Below are positions 27,059-36,250 of a stretch of 64,000 bases of DNA, one piece after another. The stretch lies in NCBI RefSeq assembly GCF_047345415.1, contig NZ_JBLFEP010000002.1:310001-374000 (forward strand), written 5' to 3'. Origin of the DNA: Maribacter_C sp947494565. GTDB lineage: Bacteria; Bacteroidota; Bacteroidia; Flavobacteriales; Flavobacteriaceae. Every line of letters begins with the position of its first letter. Position 1 is the stretch's first letter. The position numbers and the translations under genes were made by a program. Below the pieces are notes generated by a model, which was not told where the DNA came from, ran no database searches, and was given only the letters and a program-made list of their open reading frames with translations.

Positions 27059-27631
27059 ATGTTTCAAATAGGTAAGACCATAGTTTCCGAAGAGATTATC
27101 GAAAATGATTTTGTATGCAATCTCAGCGCTTGTAAAGGAGCCTGTTGTATCGATGGTGATGCTGGAGCACCTTTGGAAGAAGAAGAGACCGAAACACTGG
27201 TCAAAATCTTTGAAGATGTCAAGCCTTTCTTGCGAGCGGAGGGAATCGAGGCCATCGAAGAACAAGGGGCTTTTGTTCGAGGAGAGGATGGAGAATGGGA
27301 AACTCCGTTGGTCAATGGAAGTGAATGTGCCTACGTTATTTTTTCGGAAAACGGCATCACCAAATGCGGCCTAGAGGAAGCATTCAATAAAGGGGCAACC
27401 TCATGGAGAAAACCGATATCATGTCATTTGTACCCTGTAAGAGTCAAAGCGTATACAGAATTGACTGCCGTAAATTACCATAAGTGGACCATTTGCGACC
27501 CTGCCTGCACCTTAGGTGACGAACTAAAAGTACCCATCTATAAGTTCGTAAGGGAAGCACTGATACGCAAGTTTGGTGAACATTGGTATGCGGAGCTGGA
27601 AGCAGTGGCCGACACTCTTGCTAAAGAGTAG
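27059..27631 (+). CDS. DUF3109 family cysteine-rich protein
   Basis: A 190-residue cytoplasmic protein of the DUF3109/YkgJ-like group. Clustered cysteines are seen in CNLSACKGACCIDGD (residues about 26-38), in GITKCGLEEAF and in KPISCHLYPVR, followed by WTICDPAC, suggesting an iron-sulfur or zinc site. Function is unknown. I used ATG 27059 rather than TTG 27038 because of the promoter box. Its 3' end overlaps the convergent LytS-type kinase gene by 11 bases. Confidence 0.88.
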   Translation: MFQIGKTIVSEEIIENDFVCNLSACKGACCIDGDAGAPLEEEETETLVKIFEDVKPFLRAEGIEAIEEQGAFVRGEDGEWETPLVNGSECAYVIFSENGITKCGLEEAFNKGATSWRKPISCHLYPVRVKAYTELTAVNYHKWTICDPACTLGDELKVPIYKFVREALIRKFGEHWYAELEAVADTLAKE

Positions 27632-29603
27632 GAATATGCAGAAGGATTTTGGTTCCGGATGGATTTCCCGTATCATCGAAAAGATCCAAAATCTCAAGAT
27701 CGAAGGAGTTTTGATAATCACGTGAAAAGTTCGATAATCGCTCTTTCGTGATATCGATACCTACTGATTTTCGTTTCAGCACCTTGTTTTTTTTAATGGT
27801 TTCGGCGGCTTCCCTTCCAATACCATTGTCAGTAATGGTAATGTCGATGAACCCTTCTTCCTGACCCTTATTTACTTCTAAGAGTATATTCTTTTCCCCT
27901 GCTTTTGAAGAAAGTCCGTGCCAAAGGGCGTTTTCGAGAAAGGGTTGAAGAATGAGCGATGGAATTTTTACTGTATGTGGGTCAATTTCTTCGGCAATAA
28001 CGGTTTTGAAGTTGATTTCATTTGAAAAGCGAATATTCTCGATGTTCATATAGAGCTCCACGGTTTCCAATTCATCAGCCAATGGAATTTCCTTCAATGA
28101 GGAGGCTTCCAGTATTTTCCGCACCAGTTTTGAGAATTTATTTAGATAATGAACGGCGTTTTTTTGCTCGTTGTTAATGATATAGAGCTTGATGGAGTTT
28201 AGAGAGTTGAACAAGAAATGTGGATTCATCTGACTTCGCAGCATGCTTTGCTCCAATGTCAATAATTTTTTCTCGTTTTTCAATTGGTACTGTCGGTATA
28301 AAATGTAAAGTATACCGGCCAATAGTGCAATAACAATACCGCTGATCAATAATCGTGTACGGTTTTTGACCAGTTCTAATTTTACCGATTCATTCTCTTC
28401 GGCAAGTTTTTTCAATTCATTGGCCCGCTTTTCACTTTCGTAACGCATGATCATATCATTGACATAGCGCAGGTTTATATTGTTCGAGACTTCCTTATCG
28501 AACTTCAGCGACTTCTTATGGTAATCTAGCGCACTTTTATAATCCCTTTGGGCAATGGATAGGTCGGATAGAAACTTATGGGCTTCGGCCATCTGACCGG
28601 GCAGCTCATATTCTTGGGCAATTTGAAGACCCTGGCTCAAATGAGAGTCGGCTTCCTTATACCGTTTCAGATTGAGTAAAGTCCACCCCAAATTAATCTC
28701 TACCGTAGCAACCAAGCTTTGATCATCAAGTGCTTTGGCATCTGCAAGTGCCTGCTGCAGCATGGTAAGGGCCTCTTCGGGGCTGCCCATGTGAACATAA
28801 ACGTGGGCAATACTGTAATTGCATAAGATTTTACCACGAGCTGAATTAATGGTGGTGTTGTGTGACAAAGAGATCTGAAAGCTCTTTAGGGCTTCTGTAA
28901 GCCTGCCTTTTGACTCTTGACATTCGCCAATATTGAAATTGTTGACGGCAAGCCCGAGGGTATTGTCCATTTCCTCATCCAATGCCAAAGCCTGTGTGAA
29001 TTTGTCTATGGCAATATCATACTGTTCTAGGGTTTTATAGATATTACCTATTCCATTCAGCGACACGTTCATACTGCGTTTGAAACCCAGACTTGGATTT
29101 TCAATAGCTTCGGCAAGCTCGAGGGCACGCTGGTAATAGTCCAAAGCGGCTTGAATGGCATCGGACCTTTTGTAGACCACACCCAACATGTTCAGGGCAT
29201 ACACCCTAAACTCGATATTGTCCGATTCCAATGCGATTTCGAGTGCCTTTTGATGCAGCGATAAGGCTTCTGAAAACTGTGCCGTATTGCGATATTTACG
29301 GCCTAGTTGATTGAAGGCATACGCTTGCCCGTCTAAATAATTTTCTTCAATAGATCGATTGGCAAAGTAGCGCATGAGCACCGAATCATTTCGTTTCCGT
29401 TGGAACAAGGCATCGATTTCAGCATAGGTGCTGGGTGCTTTTTCGATAAGGCTGTCCACGGATTTTTTAAAATCCTCGGAAATGGATTGCGAAAACCCGA
29501 AAAGAACAACGAAATAAAATAGTACGCAAAGACGGTACTTCAATAGACTTTTGAAAGAAGGGTAAGGGCCGCTATGGGCATTATGTTTGGTCTGATACTG
29601 CAT
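27621..29603 (-). CDS. TPR-containing LytS/YehU-type sensor histidine kinase
   Basis: A 660-residue membrane kinase. It has an N-terminal signal or anchor (RLCVLFYFVVLFGFSQS), seven or so tetratricopeptide repeats (about residues 70-390, such as LALDEEMDNTLGLAVNNFNI), one transmembrane helix (LLISGIVIALLAGILYILY), a coiled-coil and a His_kinase domain with LRSQMNPHFLFNSLNSIKLY (phospho-His), ending in a HATPase_c domain (ITDNGIGREAAETIKKNK). It is the partner of the LytTR regulator 8 bases upstream. Periplasmic TPR sensors of this kind are frequent in Bacteroidota. Confidence 0.93.
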   Translation of the reverse strand: MQYQTKHNAHSGPYPSFKSLLKYRLCVLFYFVVLFGFSQSISEDFKKSVDSLIEKAPSTYAEIDALFQRKRNDSVLMRYFANRSIEENYLDGQAYAFNQLGRKYRNTAQFSEALSLHQKALEIALESDNIEFRVYALNMLGVVYKRSDAIQAALDYYQRALELAEAIENPSLGFKRSMNVSLNGIGNIYKTLEQYDIAIDKFTQALALDEEMDNTLGLAVNNFNIGECQESKGRLTEALKSFQISLSHNTTINSARGKILCNYSIAHVYVHMGSPEEALTMLQQALADAKALDDQSLVATVEINLGWTLLNLKRYKEADSHLSQGLQIAQEYELPGQMAEAHKFLSDLSIAQRDYKSALDYHKKSLKFDKEVSNNINLRYVNDMIMRYESEKRANELKKLAEENESVKLELVKNRTRLLISGIVIALLAGILYILYRQYQLKNEKKLLTLEQSMLRSQMNPHFLFNSLNSIKLYIINNEQKNAVHYLNKFSKLVRKILEASSLKEIPLADELETVELYMNIENIRFSNEINFKTVIAEEIDPHTVKIPSLILQPFLENALWHGLSSKAGEKNILLEVNKGQEEGFIDITITDNGIGREAAETIKKNKVLKRKSVGIDITKERLSNFSRDYQNSFDLEILDLFDDTGNPSGTKILLHIPTL

Positions 29604-29611
29604 GTAAATAA

Positions 29612-30346
29612 TTACAACATATCAAGAAAATCGGATTTCTTTTGTCTTGAAACGGGAATTTTGTGGTTTGGCTTTAAGACAACATAACCATCCGTTTTGA
29701 GAAATTCCTTTATTTTATGAAGATTGATGATATACGAATTGTGTATCCTGAAAAAAGACTCTTGAGGCAAGATTTCGTTCACCTCTTTCAGTTTTTTTGT
29801 CAGTACCATTTTTTGGCCGTCAGCGAGGTAGATCGTGCTATAATTTCCATCCGACTCGGCATAGACTATCTCATCGCTGTCAAGAAATACCAATTTTCCG
29901 TCCGTATTAAAGGTAATTTTCTTGTGGATCGAACGCGAATTAAAGTTCAGTAGAATTTTTTCAAGCCTTTCTGCGGTGTAGTGTTTCGAATTGAACTTTT
30001 TTATTTTGACGATGGTGTCTCGAAGATCATCAGTGTCTATAGGCTTTAAAAGGTAATCGATAGCCTCGTTTTTAAGGGCTTTGATGGCATATTGATTATA
30101 AGCCGTCGTAATGACGACCGGAAAATCTTTGTTCTTTAATTTTTGGATGAACTGAAATCCGTCCATTGTTGGCATTTCAATATCCAAAAACAAGCAATCC
30201 GGCGTGTTCGTTTCAAGATGTCCCAAGGCTTCAAAGGGATCGGTAAAAGATGCGGTCACCTCGATTTCCTCGCTAAAATTGGTCAATTCCCAAGATAAAC
30301 TTTGCAATGCTTTTATTTCATCGTCTACAAGTACCGCTTCAATCAT
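29612..30346 (-). CDS. LytTR-family response regulator
   Basis: A 244-residue response regulator. The receiver carries DD near residue 8 (AVLVDDEIKALQ), the phosphoacceptor Asp in DCLFLDIEMPTMDGFQF and Lys in YLLKPIDTDDL; the C-terminal LytTR DNA-binding domain reads IVYAESDGNYSTIYLADG then SFFRIHNSYIINLHKIKEF. It is the first gene of the operon with the kinase and should regulate promoters containing LytTR direct repeats. The divergent small exported peptide genes at 30.7-31.4 kb are candidate targets. Confidence 0.93.
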   Translation of the reverse strand: MIEAVLVDDEIKALQSLSWELTNFSEEIEVTASFTDPFEALGHLETNTPDCLFLDIEMPTMDGFQFIQKLKNKDFPVVITTAYNQYAIKALKNEAIDYLLKPIDTDDLRDTIVKIKKFNSKHYTAERLEKILLNFNSRSIHKKITFNTDGKLVFLDSDEIVYAESDGNYSTIYLADGQKMVLTKKLKEVNEILPQESFFRIHNSYIINLHKIKEFLKTDGYVVLKPNHKIPVSRQKKSDFLDML

Positions 30347-30717
30347 ATGTTTTGTGGTTTTCTTCTCAAAAGAAAGTTAATCAAAATTAATGCGATGTAC
30401 GATGATTTTAAAAAAAGATGTACCAATGGACGATATTCAAGTGTAATTGGTAAAAAAAGGCCCATAAATAATTTTTTACCACTAATCGTGTTATTTTTTC
30501 TGACTTTTTTTCGGTTTAGAATGATTTTTTTTGCCCTTTGCTAAAGGCGGGCCATATACGTTTGCAGTTTATACAGGATATTGTACCATTTGTACAGAAA
30601 AGCCAAATCTGACCTGAAGTATGGCATATTTTAGTGCCAGATACACAGGTATCGTTTTAGTTCCCTCGGCTCAAAGTAGTGACAAGTTTAAGTGAAGGAA
30701 ACTAAATAGTTGAAGTA
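30347..30717. other. divergent intergenic region with a small dyad
   Basis: A 371-base AT-rich region between the LytTR regulator (minus) and the 55-residue exported peptide (plus). A dyad TGTAC-N5-GTACA lies at 30582-30596, and GATGTAC occurs twice as a direct repeat near 30387 and 30408. These could be regulator-binding sites, though none matches a LytTR consensus that I can defend. No coding frame is convincing. Confidence 0.4.
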
Positions 30718-30885
30718 ATGAAAAAATGTTTTATCATGTTTCTGTTTTTCGTACTCATGCTTTTAATAGCCGCTCTTACGGACAATGCCCAAGTCATTAT
30801 TCAAGAAAGTCAAGGTGTTGAATATGCTAATGTTGAAATTCCAATGACGGGTGATGAGGTAAGAAGCACTATTGAAGTAGATTAA
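30718..30885 (+). CDS. small exported peptide (55 residues)
   Basis: The ATG at 30718 opens a 55-codon frame. It starts with a strong signal peptide (MKKCFIMFLFFVLMLLIAAL, cut near DNAQ) followed by a 30-residue acidic tail (VIIQESQGVEYANVEIPMTG...IEVD). AAACTAAATAGTTGAAGTA precedes it. The next gene, also encoding a short exported protein, begins 28 bases later, so the two are likely one unit. I recognise no family; signal peptide quality and acidic mature part support real coding. Confidence 0.55.
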   Translation: MKKCFIMFLFFVLMLLIAALTDNAQVIIQESQGVEYANVEIPMTGDEVRSTIEVD

Positions 30886-30913
30886 ACCAAATTCTGAAAA
30901 AACCGATCGAGAG

Positions 30914-31438
30914 ATGCAAGCTATTTTCCAAAAGTATTATGGAGCGTTCCTATTGGTGCTTGGGCCTATAGTATTCATTTCAACCATGCAATCAAGCGAT
31001 ACGTCCAAAGAACTTTTCCAAGATAATTTAGTAGTAATTAACAGCGGGGTGTATTCACAGGCCAAATTTGATACTGGGGTAGAAACCACCTATGACGGCA
31101 CTGAGTTTACGACCTTGAACCTTCATATGCAAAATGAGTATATGAGTGCTCCGCATTCCGTGGAAGTTATCATTTCCAAGAAAAGTGATTCAGGAGTAAT
31201 AGGTCCGGGAAAATATAAAGTGGTCAAGGATAAAGACGGATTTCTTAATTATAGGGACGGGGTTTTCGGTTTTTTGGACAGCAAAGACTCTGATAAGTTG
31301 CCCTTTTTCGCTCATTTCGGTGAAATTACGATAGCTGAACTTGATGATGATGAAGTAAACGGGCATTTGAATATGTATTTTAAGAATGCCGTAGGTGACT
31401 CGATTCATATGCGGGGTGAGTTTTCTGGTCGACCCTAG
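30914..31438 (+). CDS. hypothetical exported protein
   Basis: A 174-residue protein with an N-terminal hydrophobic leader (YYGAFLLVLGPIVFISTMQS) and an acidic beta-rich mature part (TTYDGTEFTTLNLHMQNEYM, EVIISKKSDSGVIGPGKYKV, GHLNMYFKNAVGDSIHMRGE). The ordering resembles the small secreted beta-sandwich proteins (calycin or lipoprotein-like) that respond to envelope state in Bacteroidota, but I cannot assign a family. It is divergent from the LytTR/LytS operon and downstream of the 55-residue peptide. Confidence 0.65.
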   Translation: MQAIFQKYYGAFLLVLGPIVFISTMQSSDTSKELFQDNLVVINSGVYSQAKFDTGVETTYDGTEFTTLNLHMQNEYMSAPHSVEVIISKKSDSGVIGPGKYKVVKDKDGFLNYRDGVFGFLDSKDSDKLPFFAHFGEITIAELDDDEVNGHLNMYFKNAVGDSIHMRGEFSGRP

Positions 31439-32497
31439 TAAAATGAGAGTTTGAAATAATACATATAGATGAATCGATATGGTATTCGGAAGAAGTTCAT
31501 TTTTGGTTTGAAAATCAGGGATTTTGATGTAAAATGGTTAATTTTACGATAACCCTTGTGCTTTGAGATACGTCGAAAACGGAAGGCATTTTCACCTAAA
31601 AAGTACATGTTCCGTTTATCAAAAAAATATTTAGTAAGTAAAAAGCTTTTAAGATTTTTATGAAACTGCCAATCCATCAGGTACGGCCTTGGGGACACGT
31701 TCGAATAAAATGTGTTTGTTCTTGTAACTGCCCATCTGATGAATTGTTGTATGCTAGGCACCAGACCAACTTGTGTTGGAACTTGGTGATTTGCTCGATT
31801 ATAGGTTTCGGGGGAACTACCTGAATCAGCACCGATTGCAACAATTTTTAGATTTTAATCCTTCAGAAGGGTCGTACGGTTTGGCGGTATCATCTAATAC
31901 CACGAAGAGCTTAAAAGCCATTTGGCTTCGATAAAGATCGACCTCATTATCAAAACCGGTCTTACACTGCGCTACACCCCTAGTATTTCCCTTTGAGCAG
32001 CTGTTTTAATTCTTGTTTGTATTTGATCTTTAATAAACGCTTAGAGATAGCGCTCAAGAACTCTTGGTGTTGCCATACCCTAGTAGAAAATGATTCAAGG
32101 TTTGCCACGCCATAAAAAAGTAAAAGCAGACGAAACAGGCAATTTTCTTTGTAAATGAAACGACTTCATATGCGAGGTTCATGGCGCTTTAGTTAATGTT
32201 ATAGATGAAAATCGCAAGAGCGACCCTGTTTTTCAAACCAAAAAGTATATTTGAAAACATACTTTTTGGTTTATTTTTTTGTGTTTAAGCTAATGTAAAT
32301 TTTATGTAAAATATCATTTTCAGCTAAGCGTAATGTACATCAGTAGCGAGCCTAGATTTCAACATGTGATGTTAAAAACTTTGTGATGGAATCTTTAAAA
32401 CACACATTTTAAATCCCTCTTTATTTTCCATCTTTGTAAGCCCAGCACCGGGGTACTATTCAACCCATTACACTAACTTTTTAAATTTTTTAAAACT
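31439..32497. other. large gene-free region with possible gene remnants
   Basis: This 1059-base stretch before nrdB has no full-length gene. Two short frames translate to protein-like sequence without a good start: plus strand 31758-31934 (contains LLDYRFRGNYLNQHRLQQF and SYGLAVSSNTTKSLKAIW) and minus strand 31980-32165 (contains VWQHQEFLSAISKRLLKIKY). A 108-codon minus frame at 31435-31761 looks less like protein. I read it as decayed coding DNA. A 14-bp hairpin is at 32235-32272 and the nrdB promoter must lie between there and 32498. Confidence 0.45.
32235..32280 (+). other. perfect 14-bp inverted repeat followed by a T-run
   Basis: Arms AAACCAAAAAGTAT (32235-32248) and ATACTTTTTGGTTT (32259-32272) are perfect complements with a 10-base loop, then ATTTTTTT. 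It could be a terminator. However, TATATTTG (a -7-box match) falls across the left arm and loop (32246-32253), so an operator-promoter is possible, similar in plan to 16073-16110. Confidence 0.5.
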
Positions 32498-33484
32498 ATG
32501 TCCACAGCGATAGAGCCAATCTTGGCAGAAAACGACGACCGATTTGTAATTTTTCCTATAAAGCATCATGACTTGTGGGAATGGTATAAAAAGTGTGAGG
32601 CGTGCTTTTGGACTGCTGAGGAAATAGATTTAAGTGAGGATGTTACCGATTGGAACACGAAGCTAAGTGCTGATGAACAGTATTTCATTAAGCATATTCT
32701 TGCTTTTTTCGCTGCATCGGATGGTATCGTTAATGAAAACCTTGCGGAGAACTTCGTTAGTGAAGTACAGTATGCCGAAGCGAAATTTTTCTACGGTTTT
32801 CAAATCATGATGGAGAATATTCACTCCGAAACGTATTCCCTTTTAATCGATACCTACGTAAAAGATGAAAAGGAAAAGAATATATTATTCAAAGCGTTAG
32901 AAAATTTTCCCGCAATCAAGAAGAAAGCGGATTGGGCACTTAATTGGATCGAATCACCGAGTTTTGCCGAACGGCTAATTGCATTTGCCGCCGTAGAAGG
33001 TATTTTCTTTTCTGGCGCTTTTTGTTCCATATTTTGGTTAAAGAAAAGAGGATTGATGCCCGGACTTACCTTTTCCAATGAGTTGATTTCAAGAGATGAG
33101 GGCATGCATTGTGATTATGCGGTCCACTTGCACAACAAACATTTGATCAACAAAGTACCAAAAGAACGTATTACCCAGATATTGACAAACGCCCTGGATA
33201 TTGAACGAGAGTTCATTACAGAGTCATTACCGGTTAGCCTTATCGGTATGAACGCCAAGTTGATGACTCAATACCTAGAGTTTGTGACGGATAGACTGTT
33301 GGTCGAATTGGAATGTGATAGAGTATACAATTCTACCAATCCGTTCGATTTCATGGACATGATTTCCCTTCAAGGAAAAACCAATTTCTTTGAAAAAAGG
33401 GTTTCTGAATACCAGAAGGCCGGAGTGCTCAATAAGGAAAAAGACGAAGACGCCCAGAAAATCAGCTTCGACGCAGATTTTTAA
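32498..33484 (+). CDS. nrdB: ribonucleoside-diphosphate reductase subunit beta
   Basis: A 328-residue class I ribonucleotide reductase small subunit. Metal-ligand segments are visible: WTAEEIDLSEDV, MENIHSETYSLLIDTY (the Glu-x2-His pair followed four residues later by the radical-bearing Tyr), FFSGAFCSIFWLKKRG and SRDEGMHCDYAVHLH. The presence of the Tyr indicates a tyrosyl-radical enzyme. It generates the radical for NrdA, which follows after 115 bases. The order nrdB-nrdA is common in Bacteroidota. Confidence 0.96.
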   Translation: MSTAIEPILAENDDRFVIFPIKHHDLWEWYKKCEACFWTAEEIDLSEDVTDWNTKLSADEQYFIKHILAFFAASDGIVNENLAENFVSEVQYAEAKFFYGFQIMMENIHSETYSLLIDTYVKDEKEKNILFKALENFPAIKKKADWALNWIESPSFAERLIAFAAVEGIFFSGAFCSIFWLKKRGLMPGLTFSNELISRDEGMHCDYAVHLHNKHLINKVPKERITQILTNALDIEREFITESLPVSLIGMNAKLMTQYLEFVTDRLLVELECDRVYNSTNPFDFMDMISLQGKTNFFEKRVSEYQKAGVLNKEKDEDAQKISFDADF

Positions 33485-33496
33485 CAGATGCCCGAA

Positions 33497-33520
33497 AACC
33501 CGCTCATTACTGAGGGGGTT
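33497..33520 (+). terminator. hairpin between nrdB and nrdA
   Basis: AACCCGCTC / GAGGGGGTT (one mismatch) with a six-base loop, followed by CTTT. It lies just after the nrdB stop and could act as a partial terminator that lowers nrdA relative to nrdB, or as an RNA-processing site. Confidence 0.45.
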
Positions 33521-33540
33521 CTTTCGATGCACTGACAAAA

Positions 33541-33556
33541 TGTTAAAATTTTAACA
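33541..33556. promoter_or_regulatory. 16-bp perfect palindrome upstream of nrdA
   Basis: TGTTAAAATTTTAACA is a perfect palindrome 44 bases before the nrdA start. It could be a binding site for a dimeric regulator; it does not match the NrdR box consensus as I know it. AT-rich chance symmetry is possible. Confidence 0.3.
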
Positions 33557-33599
33557 ACTTTACTAACCAAAATATTTCCTAAAAAATAATTGTAGCCAT

Positions 33600-36095
33600 A
33601 TGTATGTATTAAAAAGAGACGGAAGAAAAGAGCTGGTCATGTTCGATAAGATCACGGCCAGAGTTCGAAAATTATGCTACGGGTTAAACCCGTTGGTAGA
33701 CCCATTGAAAGTGGCCATGCGTGTTATCGAAGGTCTATATGATGGGGTGACGACCTCCGAGTTGGATAATCTTGCTGCAGAGATTGCGGCAACCATGACG
33801 ACGACACATCCTGACTATGCAAAATTGGCTGCGCGTATTTCTGTTTCCAACCTTCATAAAAATACGAAGAAGTCGTTCTCCGAGACCATGAAAGACCTCT
33901 TCGTGTATGTCAATCCGAGAACGGGCAAGAAAGCTCCTTTGCTCTCGAAAGAGGTGTTTAAGGTGATACAGGACAATGCGGAAAGATTGGATTCCACTAT
34001 TATTTACAACCGAGATTTTGGCTACGATTATTTCGGTTTTAAAACCTTGGAACGTTCGTACCTCTTAAAACTGAATGGCAAGATAGCGGAGCGTCCACAG
34101 CATATGTTGATGCGTGTTTCCGTCGGCATACATTTAGATGATTTGGATGCGGCAATAGAGACTTACGAACTCATGTCAAAAAAGTACTTTACGCATGCAA
34201 CACCGACACTGTTCAATTCAGGTACCCCAAAACCCCAAATGTCCTCATGCTTTTTATTGGCTATGAAAGACGATAGCATCGATGGTATCTATGACACCTT
34301 GAAACAGACTGCCAAGATATCGCAGTCTGCAGGAGGAATCGGTCTTTCTATACATAATATTAGAGCTACCGGCTCATACATTTCAGGTACCAATGGCACC
34401 TCAAATGGTATCGTGCCCATGCTACGCGTATTTAATGATACAGCGCGCTATGTTGACCAAGGTGGTGGAAAGCGAAAAGGTAGTTTCGCCATATATATGG
34501 AGCCATGGCACGCTGACATCTATGAGTTCTTAGACTTGAAGAAGAACCACGGGAAGGAAGAAATGCGTGCTCGCGACTTATTCTACGCCATGTGGATTTC
34601 CGATTTATTCATGAAAAGGGTAGAGGCTAACGAAGACTGGACCTTGATGTGTCCAAACGAGTGCCCGGGACTTTTTACGAGTCATAGTGAAGAGTTCGAA
34701 GCCTTATATACGAAGTACGAGGCGGAAGGTAAAGGTCGTAAAACGGTCAAGGCACGTGATTTGTGGGAAAAGATCTTAGAGTCGCAAATTGAGACCGGTA
34801 CACCCTACATGCTATATAAAGATGCGGCCAATCGCAAGAGCAACCAGAAGAATCTTGGTACCATACGGTCTTCAAATCTATGTACCGAAATTCTAGAATA
34901 TACCTCTCCTGATGAAGTCGCGGTATGTAATTTGGCGTCCATTGCCTTACCGATGTTCGTCAAAAATGGGGAGTTCGACCATAAAGAACTGTTCAAGGTG
35001 ACCAAGCGGGTGACCAAAAACCTGAACAGGGTAATCGATAGAAATTACTACCCCGTAAAGGAGGCGGAAAATTCAAATATGCGTCACCGACCGATCGGTC
35101 TCGGGGTACAAGGGTTGGCAGATGCCTTCATTATGTTGCGTTTGCCGTTTACCAGTGACGCTGCAAAAAAGCTCAATCAAGAGATTTTTGAAACACTATA
35201 TTTTGCTGCGGTAACCGCTTCTATGGAAGCTGCCAAGCAAGAGGGATCCTACTCTTCCTACGAAGGGTCGCCTATTTCCGAAGGACAGTTTCAACATAAC
35301 CTTTGGAATATCAAGGACGAAGAGCTATCAGGAAGATGGGATTGGTCAAAATTGCGTAAAGATGTGAAAAAACACGGGGTTCGTAACTCATTACTGGTAG
35401 CCCCTATGCCAACCGCATCCACTTCCCAGATTTTAGGAAATAATGAGTGTTTCGAACCATATACTTCTAATATTTATACGAGAAGGGTGCTTTCTGGGGA
35501 ATTTATTGTTGTAAATAAACACCTTCTTGAAGATTTGGTTAGACTAGGCTTGTGGAATGAGAATATGAAACAAGAGTTGATGCGTGCCAACGGTTCCATA
35601 CAACACATTGAAACCATTCCTCAAGAGATTAGGGAATTGTACAAAACCGTTTGGGAACTCAGTATGAAAGACATTATCGACATGAGTCGTCAGCGCGGTT
35701 ATTTCATTGATCAGAGTCAGTCGCTGAACCTATTTATGGAAAACGCCAATTACTCTAAATTGACATCAATGCATTTCTATGCGTGGAAGAGCGGCCTGAA
35801 AACCGGAATGTACTATCTCCGCACGAAAGCTGCAGTCGATGCAATTAAGTTCACCTTGGACAACACCAAGAAAAAGGAAATGCCTATCAGCGTAGCTGCG
35901 GAGGCGGAAGTTGCTGCGGCGACACCACCACCGACAGCAGAGGCAGCGGCGGCCATACAAGTACAAACTACTCCTGTTGTTGCGGCACAGGCGGAAACCG
36001 ACATACAGCCTATGACTCCTCAAGAAATGAAGGAAATGATAGCGCGTGCCAAAGAAGGACAAGCCGATGATGATTGCCTAATGTGCGGTTCGTAA
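33600..36095 (+). CDS. nrdA: ribonucleoside-diphosphate reductase subunit alpha
   Basis: An 831-residue class I large subunit. The N-terminal ATP-cone (MYVLKRDGRKELVMFDKITA to about residue 90) implies allosteric ATP/dATP control. Catalytic elements are intact: first redox Cys in PQMSSCFLLAM, the thiyl Cys in RSSNLCTEI with Asn and Glu, the second redox Cys in VAVCNLASIALP, and the C-terminal shuttle CLMC in DDDCLMCGS. Between the core and that tail lies an Ala/Pro/Thr-rich linker of about 50 residues (AEVAAATPPPTAEAAAAIQV), longer and more low-complexity than in E. coli NrdA. It makes deoxyribonucleotides with NrdB. Confidence 0.97.
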   Translation: MYVLKRDGRKELVMFDKITARVRKLCYGLNPLVDPLKVAMRVIEGLYDGVTTSELDNLAAEIAATMTTTHPDYAKLAARISVSNLHKNTKKSFSETMKDLFVYVNPRTGKKAPLLSKEVFKVIQDNAERLDSTIIYNRDFGYDYFGFKTLERSYLLKLNGKIAERPQHMLMRVSVGIHLDDLDAAIETYELMSKKYFTHATPTLFNSGTPKPQMSSCFLLAMKDDSIDGIYDTLKQTAKISQSAGGIGLSIHNIRATGSYISGTNGTSNGIVPMLRVFNDTARYVDQGGGKRKGSFAIYMEPWHADIYEFLDLKKNHGKEEMRARDLFYAMWISDLFMKRVEANEDWTLMCPNECPGLFTSHSEEFEALYTKYEAEGKGRKTVKARDLWEKILESQIETGTPYMLYKDAANRKSNQKNLGTIRSSNLCTEILEYTSPDEVAVCNLASIALPMFVKNGEFDHKELFKVTKRVTKNLNRVIDRNYYPVKEAENSNMRHRPIGLGVQGLADAFIMLRLPFTSDAAKKLNQEIFETLYFAAVTASMEAAKQEGSYSSYEGSPISEGQFQHNLWNIKDEELSGRWDWSKLRKDVKKHGVRNSLLVAPMPTASTSQILGNNECFEPYTSNIYTRRVLSGEFIVVNKHLLEDLVRLGLWNENMKQELMRANGSIQHIETIPQEIRELYKTVWELSMKDIIDMSRQRGYFIDQSQSLNLFMENANYSKLTSMHFYAWKSGLKTGMYYLRTKAAVDAIKFTLDNTKKKEMPISVAAEAEVAAATPPPTAEAAAAIQVQTTPVVAAQAETDIQPMTPQEMKEMIARAKEGQADDDCLMCGS

Positions 36096-36126
36096 TATGA
36101 TGTAGTAAAAAACTCGAGACTTTTTT

Positions 36127-36151
36127 AAACCCTGGCCTAGTGCCGGGGTTT
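36127..36151 (+). terminator. intrinsic terminator of nrdA
   Basis: AAACCCTGGC / GCCGGGGTTT is a 10-bp stem with one G-T wobble and a five-base loop, followed by CTT, 31 bases after the nrdA stop. Confidence 0.75.
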
Positions 36152-36250
36152 CTTACGTTATAGAAAGATTTCGGGATTTCGGGAGGGTAATAAACAAAAA
36201 AGTCCCAAAAAGGTTTGGGAATGATTGTAGTGAATTACGCTAATGATGGT

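Noticed and set aside
31435..31761. 108-codon minus-strand frame next to the hypothetical exported protein
   Set aside because: Composition is aromatic and basic throughout, with no domain features; more likely decayed or non-coding sequence.
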